18,063 nucleotides of DNA from Acidobacteriota bacterium. Its GTDB lineage: Bacteria; Acidobacteriota; Blastocatellia; Pyrinomonadales; Pyrinomonadaceae. Every line of letters begins with the position of its first letter. Positions within the stretch are counted from its first letter, which is position 1. The stretch is from contig CAUJFK010000249.1 in assembly GCA_963169175.1 (NCBI GenBank), forward strand, positions 1 to 18,063. The letters run 5' to 3'. The translations under genes were made by a program, and so were the position numbers. Of this stretch, positions 1 to 7,675 are shown piece after piece. Below the pieces are notes generated by a model. The model ran no database searches. It saw only the letters and a list, made by a program, of their open reading frames with translations, and was not told the DNA's origin.

Positions 1-1
1 G

Positions 2-1906
2 GCCGAAGCCGATTCCGTTATGGGCACACTTTCGCATCGGGGTGGTGATGGGCAGGGTTTGTGGTTCGACGGCCCTCTCGGAATGGGCCACATGATGAAG
101 TGGACGACCGTCGAATCGTTGCACGAACATTTGCCGCTGCACGACCGTGAGAGTTCATTGGCTATTACCTGCGATGCCAGGATAGATAATCGCAACGAAC
201 TGATCGCGCAGCTCCAGTTCGGAGGCAAGCGGAAAGCCGATATCACCGATAGCGAAGTTATCCTGCAGTCGTATAAGAAATGGGGTGAGGATTGCCTTCC
301 CAGACTCATTGGCGATTTCGTTTTTGCGATATGGGACGGCCGAGAGCGGAAGTTATTCTGTGCCCGTGACCCCTTGGGGATAAAGCATTTTTATTACTCC
401 CACAAACCGGGCAAACTCTTTGCGCTAGCCTCAGAGATCAAGGCTCTCCTGGTTATTGACCGGGTTTCACATTCACTGGATGAGGAATATCTAGCTGATT
501 ATCTTGTTGTCAATACTGAAAACAAGGTGGGTACGTTTTACAAGGATATTTCCCGTTTGCCGGCGACACACGCCCTTACGATAAATGACACGGGCTTGAA
601 GGTTTGGAAGTATTGGGGGCCCGAGTCGGAGGAGATCCGACTCCGAAGTGACAACGAATATCACGAGGCGTTCCTTGAAAAGTTCACACAGGCAGTCTCG
701 TGCAGACTTCGAAGTGCTTACCCGATCGGATCGACATTGTCCGGCGGCCTGGACTCATCGGCAGTGGTTTGTGTAGCCGGCAAACTGTTAAGCGATGCCA
801 GGCGAGAGCCAATTCATTCTTTTTCTGGAATATTTCCTACTACCGCAAAGGCCGATCCGAGGATCGACGAAATGAAGTATATGAGGTCCGCGATCGAAAG
901 GTCCGGGTGCATCTCCCATTTCGTAAATGCCGATAATGTTAGCCCGGTCAAAGATCTGGATCGCATCATTGACCATACTGATCAGCCGATGGGCCATTTG
1001 AATGTGTTTATGGCTTTCGAGATCTATAAGGCTGTCCAGAAAGAAGGCGTTCGGGTACTTCTGACCGGTCATGACGGTGATTGTACTGTTTCGTATGGCT
1101 ATGAAGACCTCGAGTTGTTCGTACGCCGGGGCTGGTTCTTGAGACTCTTTAAGGAGGCCTCGGCCCTGAAAAAGAATATCCCCCATCCGCAACATTCGAT
1201 GAAGTATCTAGCCTGGCATCGAGGGATCAAACCGGTAATACCGGAGTCAATGGTAACGCTATGGAGGGCGATTCGTGGTAGGCAGATAGTAAAAGATGAC
1301 ACGCCGATCTTTTATCCGGTGCATTTTGAAGCCGTAAATGAGGAGTTTCGGAACCGCATCGGTATTAAGGAGAGGATCCGGCGGTTCGAGAAGCTTAGCT
1401 TTCCCGACAACGCTTCCCGGGCCGAATCCCATTGGGCGGTGCTCACTAACGGGACGTTTGCTTCCATGCACGAACAAAGTGAGAAGCTCGCCGCTGCTCA
1501 CGGGATCGAGCAGCGACATCCCTTCTTTGACCGCCGACTGATCGAGTTCTGTGGACGCCTTCCGCCTGGGCACAGACTATATAAAGGATGGACGAGATCG
1601 ATTTTCAGACATGCCATGGAGGGCATATTACCGCGTGAGATCCAATGGAGAAAAGATAAGGCAAGATTGGGGGCCCACGTAAAGATCAACCTTTTTAAGT
1701 ATGAATCAAGTGAGCTTAAGAAGATCTCGGAAAAAACGGCCGAGAGGCTAAGAAGGTATATCGATCTTGACCGACTCCGGGACATCTATCGCGCTTGTCT
1801 TACCAATTCTAAGAGAAGAGACTCCGAAGTTCTTTTTATTTTGACAAGCGTATATCTGCTCAGCTGGCTCGAGCGATATGAGGCCTCAAATAAACTCGGG
1901 GCTTAG
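2..1906 (+). CDS. Lasso-type cyclase, asparagine synthase family (5' truncated)
   Basis: This two-domain asparagine-synthetase homologue probably activates an Asp/Glu side chain of the precursor with ATP and closes an isopeptide ring (lasso C-protein role). The frame is open from base 2, so the true start and the catalytic N-terminal residue lie left of the window; the first internal ATG is at 20. Numbering from that Met, the class-II glutaminase-type domain is marked by HRGGDGQG (about 6-13) and GDFVFAIWDG (about 98-107). The synthetase domain has the PPi-loop SGGLDSS (241-247), a GHDGDCTVSYGY stretch, and a C-terminal RHPFFDRRLIEF motif. The GHDGD form departs from the GGDE of housekeeping AsnB, as is common in RiPP-associated homologues. 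It sits 113 bp before the precursor gene and two genes before an HPr-kinase-like gene, which favours a lasso cyclase over AsnB. The family is certain; the cyclase role is inferred from context. Confidence 0.85.
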   Translation, partial: AEADSVMGTLSHRGGDGQGLWFDGPLGMGHMMKWTTVESLHEHLPLHDRESSLAITCDARIDNRNELIAQLQFGGKRKADITDSEVILQSYKKWGEDCLPRLIGDFVFAIWDGRERKLFCARDPLGIKHFYYSHKPGKLFALASEIKALLVIDRVSHSLDEEYLADYLVVNTENKVGTFYKDISRLPATHALTINDTGLKVWKYWGPESEEIRLRSDNEYHEAFLEKFTQAVSCRLRSAYPIGSTLSGGLDSSAVVCVAGKLLSDARREPIHSFSGIFPTTAKADPRIDEMKYMRSAIERSGCISHFVNADNVSPVKDLDRIIDHTDQPMGHLNVFMAFEIYKAVQKEGVRVLLTGHDGDCTVSYGYEDLELFVRRGWFLRLFKEASALKKNIPHPQHSMKYLAWHRGIKPVIPESMVTLWRAIRGRQIVKDDTPIFYPVHFEAVNEEFRNRIGIKERIRRFEKLSFPDNASRAESHWAVLTNGTFASMHEQSEKLAAAHGIEQRHPFFDRRLIEFCGRLPPGHRLYKGWTRSIFRHAMEGILPREIQWRKDKARLGAHVKINLFKYESSELKKISEKTAERLRRYIDLDRLRDIYRACLTNSKRRDSEVLFILTSVYLLSWLERYEASNKLGA

Positions 1907-2004
1907 ATATTTGATATTCGGTCGTTTCCGGTTCGGCAGGTGCCGAAAAGGACACAGATTATCAAATCCAAACACTTGAAAGATAGTGGTTGAAGACACT
2001 AAAA

Positions 2005-2011
2005 AAGGAGG
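2005..2011 (+). promoter_or_regulatory. Strong Shine-Dalgarno of the precursor gene
   Basis: AAGGAGG lies 8 nt before the ATG at 2020, near-perfect complementarity to the 16S rRNA 3' end. It fixes the precursor start. Neighbouring genes in the cluster have weak or no SD, so the precursor is probably translated far more strongly than the enzymes. Confidence 0.85.
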
Positions 2012-2019
2012 ACTAATAA

Positions 2020-2178
2020 ATGGAGAAGAAACAGTGGGTAGCACCGGATCTCACAGTTTACGGGGACGTCGCCACTTTGACCAAGGGTGGCGCCGGCTGT
2101 GTGATGAAGAGAACCGGTCTGCATGATGATTTCGTTCAGAACCCGGACGCGCTGGGTTCTTCTACACCGTGCCCTTAG
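2020..2178 (+). CDS. Lasso-RiPP precursor peptide (A), non-canonical core
   Basis: This 52-residue peptide was found by reading the gap between cyclase and kinase. The leader fits the lasso motif Y/WxxPxLxxxGxxxxxT exactly: Trp6, Pro9, Leu11, Gly15 and Thr21, with Thr21 at the -2 position of the predicted cut after Lys22. The predicted core is residues 23-52: it starts GGAGC, contains MKRTGLHDDF (29-38) and ends SSTPCP. It has Cys27 and Cys51, one Arg (31), and acidic residues only at 36, 37 and 43. A standard lasso ring needs Asp/Glu at core position 7, 8 or 9; here those are Met, Lys and Arg. A Gly-Gly at 23-24 could instead mark a double-glycine cleavage site. The consensus SD at 2005-2011 and the hairpin at 2200-2247 frame the gene. 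That it is a RiPP precursor is well supported; the topology of the product is unknown. Confidence 0.88.
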   Translation: MEKKQWVAPDLTVYGDVATLTKGGAGCVMKRTGLHDDFVQNPDALGSSTPCP

Positions 2179-2199
2179 GGGTCAAATTAAGTAAATAGC

Positions 2200-2247
2200 C
2201 AAAACCATCATGCCTCAAAGCGAACGCTTGCGGGCATGATGGTTTTG
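2200..2247 (+). terminator. Hairpin terminator/attenuator after precursor
   Basis: A perfect 15-bp stem (2200-2214 with 2233-2247) encloses an 18-nt loop that can itself form a 4-bp inner stem (2218-2221 with 2226-2229). It begins 21 nt after the precursor stop and ends 14 nt before the kinase start. The right arm carries TTTT and is followed by a short T-rich run, so it is only a partial intrinsic terminator. Its likely role is to protect the precursor mRNA at its 3' end and let a minority of transcripts read into the tailoring and export genes. Confidence 0.75.
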
Positions 2248-2261
2248 CATTTCTCATCCAT

Positions 2262-3197
2262 ATGGCTGATTGCAATTATCATTATTCCGCGTTCGGTTTG
2301 AATATTGGCTCAGAGATCGAATTGGCCGGATTTACAGAACGTGCGACAGAAGCGAAGGATAATGTCACTATTCGATTCCGGACGATCCTGTCATCTGATG
2401 TTGATCGGCTACTTGGCAATGCGCGCACCTATAAGACCCCCGGGTGTGATGTACGAGTTTCTGAGAGGGCAATGTTTTTTGACTATCCGAAAAGCGCTTC
2501 GATCCTGGTTTCAGATGGAACGGACGTAGTCCTTGATCTTAAACCGGGCAGCCATGCAAACGATCTGACTCCGTATCTGACGGGATATATTTTGGCCGTT
2601 CTGCTGCTCCAGCGCGGTTACCTGGTTTTGCATGCCAGCGTCGTACTGTTGAACGGCCGCGCAGTAGGATTCTTAGGTTCCAAGGGTTTCGGAAAATCGA
2701 CGCTCGCGGCTGATCTCACAGTCCGAGGTTATTCTCTTGTCAGCGACGATCACCTTCCGATCATCTTTCGGGAGAATATGGTAGTTACGCTGCCGGGCAG
2801 TTCCCAGATGAAACTGTTTGCGGATTCGCTCGCAGGGGTCGGCGTAAACTCCGCCGGTCTGGCACCCGTGCACCCGCTCGCGGCCAAGTATATGCTTCCT
2901 GCCAATTCGACCCTTACAGATGAAGCTATTCCCTTGTCCGCGGTTTATTTGCTCAGCAATGATGAGGACCTGGGAATCGAATCCTTGCAGCCATCGCTAG
3001 CTTTCATCGAGGCCGTGAGGCATACACACGTGAATTTCTATCTAGAAGACGCAAACGTAAGAGAACGACATTTTGCCGATTGCAACCAGCTTATCCAGAA
3101 AGTACCGTTTTTTCTGCTAAAGAGGCCTCATGATTTTGCAAAGATGTCGCTGGTAACGGAAATGGTCGAAGAGCATTTTGCCGGCTTGACGCCATGA
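2262..3197 (+). CDS. HPr-kinase-like RiPP peptide kinase
   Basis: This 311-residue protein belongs to the HPr kinase-related family found in lasso clusters (PadeK/ThcoK/PsmK type), whose characterised members phosphorylate a Ser of the lasso precursor. The N-terminal AFGLNIGSEIEL (10-21) is typical of the family. LHASVV (123-128) with His124 precedes the P-loop GSKGFGKST (139-147), and SDDH (161-164) supplies the acidic pair. Length is close to other cluster kinases and far from a full HprK, which also has an N-terminal regulatory domain. It follows the precursor directly, after the hairpin. No clear SD precedes the ATG at 2262. The known substrate residue is the C-terminal Ser; this precursor ends in Pro, with Ser47, Ser48 and Thr49 nearby, so the target may differ. 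Its stop overlaps ATGA at 3194. Confidence 0.85.
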   Translation: MADCNYHYSAFGLNIGSEIELAGFTERATEAKDNVTIRFRTILSSDVDRLLGNARTYKTPGCDVRVSERAMFFDYPKSASILVSDGTDVVLDLKPGSHANDLTPYLTGYILAVLLLQRGYLVLHASVVLLNGRAVGFLGSKGFGKSTLAADLTVRGYSLVSDDHLPIIFRENMVVTLPGSSQMKLFADSLAGVGVNSAGLAPVHPLAAKYMLPANSTLTDEAIPLSAVYLLSNDEDLGIESLQPSLAFIEAVRHTHVNFYLEDANVRERHFADCNQLIQKVPFFLLKRPHDFAKMSLVTEMVEEHFAGLTP

Positions 3198-3265
3198 CCG
3201 CGCTCTTCCTGGTTGGCTTATCGGCCGGTGCTTACTAGAACCAATGGCGACACTATCCATTCACC

Positions 3266-5140
3266 TTGAAACGAATTCTTAAACAGTCCGTGCAGTTATC
3301 GGAGTACTTTCAGCTCTGGAAGCGCAGCGCATTGCTCATCTGGCACGCTGTTCCTGGATGGACCTCGGCGTCCGTGTTCCTTCTCGTTGTTCTAGGGCTC
3401 TTGCCCGGTGCGTCCGTCTACCTGACAAAGCTGACGATAGACAGTTTCGTAGTGGCACGGAACAATCCTGATGATGCGGCCCTTTTCAACAATACGATCG
3501 CGCTTTTCGTGTTAACGGGTGCTTCATTCGTTACAGCCGAGTTTATCCGATATGCCGCCGAGTTCGTCCGGTCCGCTCAGGCGGAATACTTCTCCGACTA
3601 TATAAAAAACCTGATCCACAATAAGGCGGCGGATGTTGATCTGGAATACTATGAGTCGCCGATCTACCATGATCTGATGGAGCAGGCACGCGGCGAATCG
3701 CAATCCAAGCCGCTCGCGATCCTGGAAAACTTCGGTGCTGTGGTTCAGAATTCTCTCACCTTGATCTCTTTCGCCGCCCTATTGCTCCCATACGGCTGGT
3801 TCATCGCGGTACTTTTGGTGATCGGCAGTGTGCCGGGACTAGCCATTTCGCTAAGGCAGAATCGGGTATTTCACGAATGGTGGGAGCGGACCGCCCGGGA
3901 CCGAAGGTATCTAATATATTTCGATTCGATCTTGTCCCACAGTGACGCGGCCGCCGAGGTTCGGCTCTTTGATCTCGGAAATCGATATCGAACCAAGTTT
4001 CAGAAGCTTCGCCGCAAGGTCAGGGAAGAGAAGATCGGTTGGTTACGAAGGCAATTGTCAGGAAAGGCGGTTGCAAGTGCGATAGCGTTTGGCGCCGGTG
4101 GCGTAGCTGTCGCCTGGATCGGATTGCGCGTTTTCTACGGTCAGGCAACTCTTGGTGATTTCGGGGTTTTCTACCAAGTCTTTTCGAGAGGACAGGGAGT
4201 TCTTGGCGGCGTCTTGAACGGGGTCGGGCAGACATTCGCAAATACTCTGTACTTGAAGAACTTGTTTGCTTATCTCGATCTGCCGCTTAGGGCGACTCAA
4301 CCGGTTGGATCGACCCCGTTTCCAGAATGGATCGAAAAGGGCATTCACTTCAAGAATGTGACATTTCGGTATCCGGGAGAGGAGCGACCGGTTCTTTCAG
4401 CCTTCGACCTTTTCCTGCCGGCTGGGAAGATCGTTGCTATTGTGGGCGTCAATGGCGCTGGAAAAAGCACTCTGATGAAGCTGGCTTGTCGTTTCTACGA
4501 CCCGGATGAAGGTTCGATCGAGATTGACGGTATAGATATCAGAAAGTTTGATCTGAAGGAGCTTCGCCGCAATATCTCGGTCTTGTTTCAGTTCCCGATG
4601 CGTTACCAGGAAGCCGCCGCCGAGAATATCGCGATCGGGGATTGTATGTCCGACGCTACCGATGAAGCGTTGCGTTTTGCCGCCGAACAAGCTGGAGCCA
4701 GCGGTTTGATCTCAAAGTTACCTGAAGGTTACAGGACCATACTTGGTAAATGGTTTCCCAATGGGCACGAACTTAGCGGAGGAGAGTGGCAAAGGGTAGC
4801 ACTGGCCCGCGCTTATTTCAAAAGGGCTCAGATCTTTGTGCTGGACGAACCGACAAGCTTCATGGATTCGTGGGCAGAAGCAGATTGGTTCGATCGGTTC
4901 CGGGAACTTTCCATGGGGTCAACCGGATTGCTGATAACTCATCGATTTACGATCGCGATGCGTGCGGATCTGATACATGTGCTCGATCAGGGCCGTCTGC
5001 TTGAAACTGGCACGCATCGCGAACTGGTCGCCGGAGATGGCCTTTATGCTTCATCCTGGAGGGCACAAATGAAATTTGCCGGTGAGAGCGAGCAATTCGT
5101 TGAGCCGCCTGTTATCTCATCGGCCCCAGCTGAATGCTGA
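3266..5140 (+). CDS. ABC exporter, fused permease-ATPase (lasso D-type)
   Basis: A 624-residue half-transporter, likely a homodimeric inner-membrane exporter giving product release and self-immunity. Hydrophobic membrane segments lie within about 22-340. The nucleotide-binding domain follows: Walker A GVNGAGKST (394-402), Q-loop Gln442, signature LSGGE (503-507), Walker B IFVLDEP (523-529) and switch His559. The N-terminus has no C39 peptidase domain, so it cannot itself remove the leader. The start is uncertain: TTG at 3266 opens the best reading, with no good SD; GTG at 3290 is an alternative. The same frame extends upstream to ATG 3194, which overlaps the kinase stop, but a TAG at 3236 interrupts it. 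The 3' end overlaps the methyltransferase start by 7 bp. Confidence 0.88.
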   Translation: MKRILKQSVQLSEYFQLWKRSALLIWHAVPGWTSASVFLLVVLGLLPGASVYLTKLTIDSFVVARNNPDDAALFNNTIALFVLTGASFVTAEFIRYAAEFVRSAQAEYFSDYIKNLIHNKAADVDLEYYESPIYHDLMEQARGESQSKPLAILENFGAVVQNSLTLISFAALLLPYGWFIAVLLVIGSVPGLAISLRQNRVFHEWWERTARDRRYLIYFDSILSHSDAAAEVRLFDLGNRYRTKFQKLRRKVREEKIGWLRRQLSGKAVASAIAFGAGGVAVAWIGLRVFYGQATLGDFGVFYQVFSRGQGVLGGVLNGVGQTFANTLYLKNLFAYLDLPLRATQPVGSTPFPEWIEKGIHFKNVTFRYPGEERPVLSAFDLFLPAGKIVAIVGVNGAGKSTLMKLACRFYDPDEGSIEIDGIDIRKFDLKELRRNISVLFQFPMRYQEAAAENIAIGDCMSDATDEALRFAAEQAGASGLISKLPEGYRTILGKWFPNGHELSGGEWQRVALARAYFKRAQIFVLDEPTSFMDSWAEADWFDRFRELSMGSTGLLITHRFTIAMRADLIHVLDQGRLLETGTHRELVAGDGLYASSWRAQMKFAGESEQFVEPPVISSAPAEC

Positions 5141-6381
5141 CGTTAAGTCCAAACACGGTACTGCGAAATTGTCCAAATTTGAGAGTGAACCTTTGCTCGG
5201 GTACCGAGGTTGGTATTACGGGGCGGTACGGTCTTACCCAATGTGACATTTCAGTCCTTTCGGTTCTCGAGATATTCGCTCGGCCAACCACTCTTCAGAC
5301 CGGTATTGAAAAGCTGGGAGAGCGCATATCGGGCGTTCGCGATTGGATCAGCTTAACTGGAACTATCACACGCCTTTGGAAGGAGGGGATCCTTGTCGAT
5401 CACGACGGGAGCACCGGCGGCGGACAGCGGTTGGGGGGGTTCGATTCACCGATCGTTCATGCCCGCATGCTAAACGACCGGGAACGGACGGAGTGTTTTA
5501 TCCGGGCGATAACGCAAAATGTTAAGGCGGGTGATGTAGTGGTCGACATTGGAACGGGCACTGGAGTTCTTGCGATGGCCGCCGCCCGCGCGGGAGCGGA
5601 ACATGTATATGCGATCGAGGCGGGAGAGATGGCTGGTTTAGCTGAGAAGTTGATAGCGGAAAACGGATATGCGGGCCGGATCACGGTTGTCCGCAATTGG
5701 TCTACCCACGTTCAACTGGATCGGAAGGCAGACTTGATTGTGTCCGAGATCGTGGGCAATGATCCGCTTGAGGAAGGAATTCTCGAAGTGTTTCGCGACG
5801 CTCGGTCCAGGTTCCTGAAAGAGGATGGGCGAATGATCCCGGCGATGGTCAAGATCTTCTGTCTGCCGGTGAAAGTTCCGGCGCGCTTGATCTCGCGGCA
5901 TACCTTTTCAAGATCCACCTTGGCGAAATGGTCGGAATGGTATGGATTCTCATTTGGCACGGTGGACACGAACCGAATGAACCGGGGACAGGCATTTGCC
6001 GCGCTGCCGCAGCGGATGCGTTCCTGGTATTCATACACTGAACCGGTATTGCTGGCTGAGCTTGACCTGTCAAGAGTTAAGGATACTGTTCTGAACCAAT
6101 CGGCCGTGGCCAAGATCGTACGGTCTGGCAGCTTTAATGCTGTGCAGGTCTTTTTCGAATTGGATGTTTCCGAGACCGAGATACTGACAACCGATCCGGC
6201 GAAGGCCCCGAACTCCAACCATTGGAAGAATTTGGTTTGGCTCCTTGATCCACCTGTTATTGTTAAGGAGGGCGAGTCGGTAGAGTTTGGTTATCGCTAT
6301 CGTGTTCCGGGGGCCAATGATGGTGTAACTGTCAGGAGCAGTGGTGGAGGAGAGCACTCATCTTCGCATAGCGCGAAATGA
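5134..6381 (+). CDS. PRMT-like SAM methyltransferase with N-terminal wHTH/RRE-like region
   Basis: This 415-residue protein looks like a protein-arginine methyltransferase. HARMLNDRERTE (109-120) corresponds to the PRMT helix before motif I. VVDIGTGTGVLAMAA (136-150) is motif I, AIEA (160-163) holds the ribose-binding acidic residue, and SEIVGNDPLEE (204-214) matches the double-E loop with Glu205 and Glu214 spaced as in PRMTs. Residues about 1-90 are extra: alternating strands, then VLSVLEIFARPTTLQTGIEKL and an LWKEGIL end, which resembles a PqqD/RRE-type winged helix used for leader binding. That assignment is by pattern only. It overlaps the exporter by 7 bp and the nucleotidyltransferase by 4 bp (ATGA), so it is translationally coupled. 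The substrate may be the single core Arg31; a carboxylate or ribosomal-protein target cannot be excluded. Confidence 0.8.
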   Translation: MLTLSPNTVLRNCPNLRVNLCSGTEVGITGRYGLTQCDISVLSVLEIFARPTTLQTGIEKLGERISGVRDWISLTGTITRLWKEGILVDHDGSTGGGQRLGGFDSPIVHARMLNDRERTECFIRAITQNVKAGDVVVDIGTGTGVLAMAAARAGAEHVYAIEAGEMAGLAEKLIAENGYAGRITVVRNWSTHVQLDRKADLIVSEIVGNDPLEEGILEVFRDARSRFLKEDGRMIPAMVKIFCLPVKVPARLISRHTFSRSTLAKWSEWYGFSFGTVDTNRMNRGQAFAALPQRMRSWYSYTEPVLLAELDLSRVKDTVLNQSAVAKIVRSGSFNAVQVFFELDVSETEILTTDPAKAPNSNHWKNLVWLLDPPVIVKEGESVEFGYRYRVPGANDGVTVRSSGGGEHSSSHSAK

Positions 6382-7628
6382 GGCAACGATCTCTAGACCC
6401 GTTTAGAATGAGGCAATTTGAAACCGAGATCGAGCTGATCCTGGCGTGTGCCGCTAAGAACGATCCGCCGGAACTTGCGGTTCGCGTTGACTCGCTTGTA
6501 TCTGCCGGTTTGGACTGGGACTACATCTTTAAGATCAGTTACAGGAACGCCGTCTTCCCGCTTGTGTACGCAAGCCTGCTGAAAGTGGCACCATCTTGTC
6601 TTCCGATTGATATTCGAGCCGACGTTTTGGACAGGCTCAAGCGCCACACGGCTACGAATATGCTCTTCGTCGGCCATCTGTTCCGCATCAAGTCACTGTT
6701 CGATTCAAAAAATATCCCAGTGTTGTCCTTTAAGGGGCCGCTGTTGTCAGTTCAGGCCTATGGTGACCCAACGCTCAGAATGTTTGGTGACCTAGACCTA
6801 CTAGTCCAGCCGAAGCATTTGGACGATGCGATCAGCCTTCTTGAAGAGGCAGGTTATCAACCATTGACAACCGTGAGCTGGTTTAAGAGGTCAAGCTTGG
6901 TCATTAGTCGACAAAAGGATGTTCGTTTCGTCGATCGAGACGGGCAAACGATTCTAGAACTGCATTGGAAACTTTCTGGATCGCACTTTGGCTTGCCGAA
7001 AGAGATGAATCAGCTTTGGGAGCGATTGGAGTTGTTAGACATCGCCGGCACAAAATTACCGAATCTTTCGTTTAATGACTTGCTGATCTACCTTTGCTTA
7101 CACGGTTCACGTCATAGTTGGGAACGACTTAGCTGGATCTGTGACGTGCACCATCTGCTCCTATCTCGCGAGAAGATCGACTGGGCCTCGATCTTCGCCG
7201 AATCGAAGGGCCTGGGGTGCGAAAACGTCGTTGCGTTAGGGCTCAGGCTGGTCAACGAATTTTTTTCCTATAAGATACCGAAGCCCTTTACGGTTCCCAC
7301 CGTTCAAGATCAAGCCTATGACGAAATTGTAGCCGAGATCCGAAACCGGCTCTTTGCTTCCGAAGCAGTACAGGTGCAACTTGGGGATAGATATACCTAT
7401 CACCTCAAGCTGAAAGAACGTAAACGAGATCGGTGGAAAATTCATCTTCACTATCTTGCATGGTACTTAAGGCTGATGATGAGGCCGAATCAGATGGACC
7501 GGGATGTAGTCAAACTCCCGAGATTCCTCTATCCTGTATATTTCGTAACTCGGCCTGTCCGCTTGATCTATACCTATCTGAGGCCATCAATTCACAATCC
7601 GGGAAAAAAGACATGGCGGCGCGTGTAG
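6378..7628 (+). CDS. Lasso-associated nucleotidyltransferase family protein (NTP_transf_5)
   Basis: This 416-residue protein has the core of the nucleotidyltransferase family often linked to lasso and HPrK-like genes. LSFKGPLLS (116-124), YGDP (128-131) and GDLDLLV (137-143) supply Asp138 and Asp140 for metal binding, with ELHWKLS (194-200) as a likely third acidic site and a conserved LHGSRHSWERLSWICDVHHLL region in the middle. In the pseudomycoidin cluster a homologue acts after the kinase and adds sugar to the phosphorylated peptide, so a similar second step is plausible here. It starts on an ATGA overlap with the methyltransferase. A GGAGGAGAG lies too far upstream (about 25 nt) to be a normal SD, which supports coupling. 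The family is clear; the transferred group is unknown. Confidence 0.82.
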   Translation: MRQRSLDPFRMRQFETEIELILACAAKNDPPELAVRVDSLVSAGLDWDYIFKISYRNAVFPLVYASLLKVAPSCLPIDIRADVLDRLKRHTATNMLFVGHLFRIKSLFDSKNIPVLSFKGPLLSVQAYGDPTLRMFGDLDLLVQPKHLDDAISLLEEAGYQPLTTVSWFKRSSLVISRQKDVRFVDRDGQTILELHWKLSGSHFGLPKEMNQLWERLELLDIAGTKLPNLSFNDLLIYLCLHGSRHSWERLSWICDVHHLLLSREKIDWASIFAESKGLGCENVVALGLRLVNEFFSYKIPKPFTVPTVQDQAYDEIVAEIRNRLFASEAVQVQLGDRYTYHLKLKERKRDRWKIHLHYLAWYLRLMMRPNQMDRDVVKLPRFLYPVYFVTRPVRLIYTYLRPSIHNPGKKTWRRV

Positions 7629-7675
7629 CGGAGTGTATTCCGGGAGAAATGCTTGATCAACAAGGAAAGGGTTCC

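Noticed and set aside
2..1906. Housekeeping asparagine synthetase AsnB
   Set aside because: The GGDE-type motif is altered to GHDGD and the gene is next to a lasso leader peptide and HPr-kinase-like gene, which fits a RiPP cyclase better.
1932..1947. Small hairpin TTCGGC-AGGT-GCCGAA between cyclase and precursor
   Set aside because: Only a 6-bp stem with no T-run after it; could be a weak terminator but the evidence is too thin to list as one.
3194..3238. 14-codon ORF as a second RiPP precursor
   Set aside because: No leader motif and no SD; better explained as the interrupted upstream part of the exporter frame.
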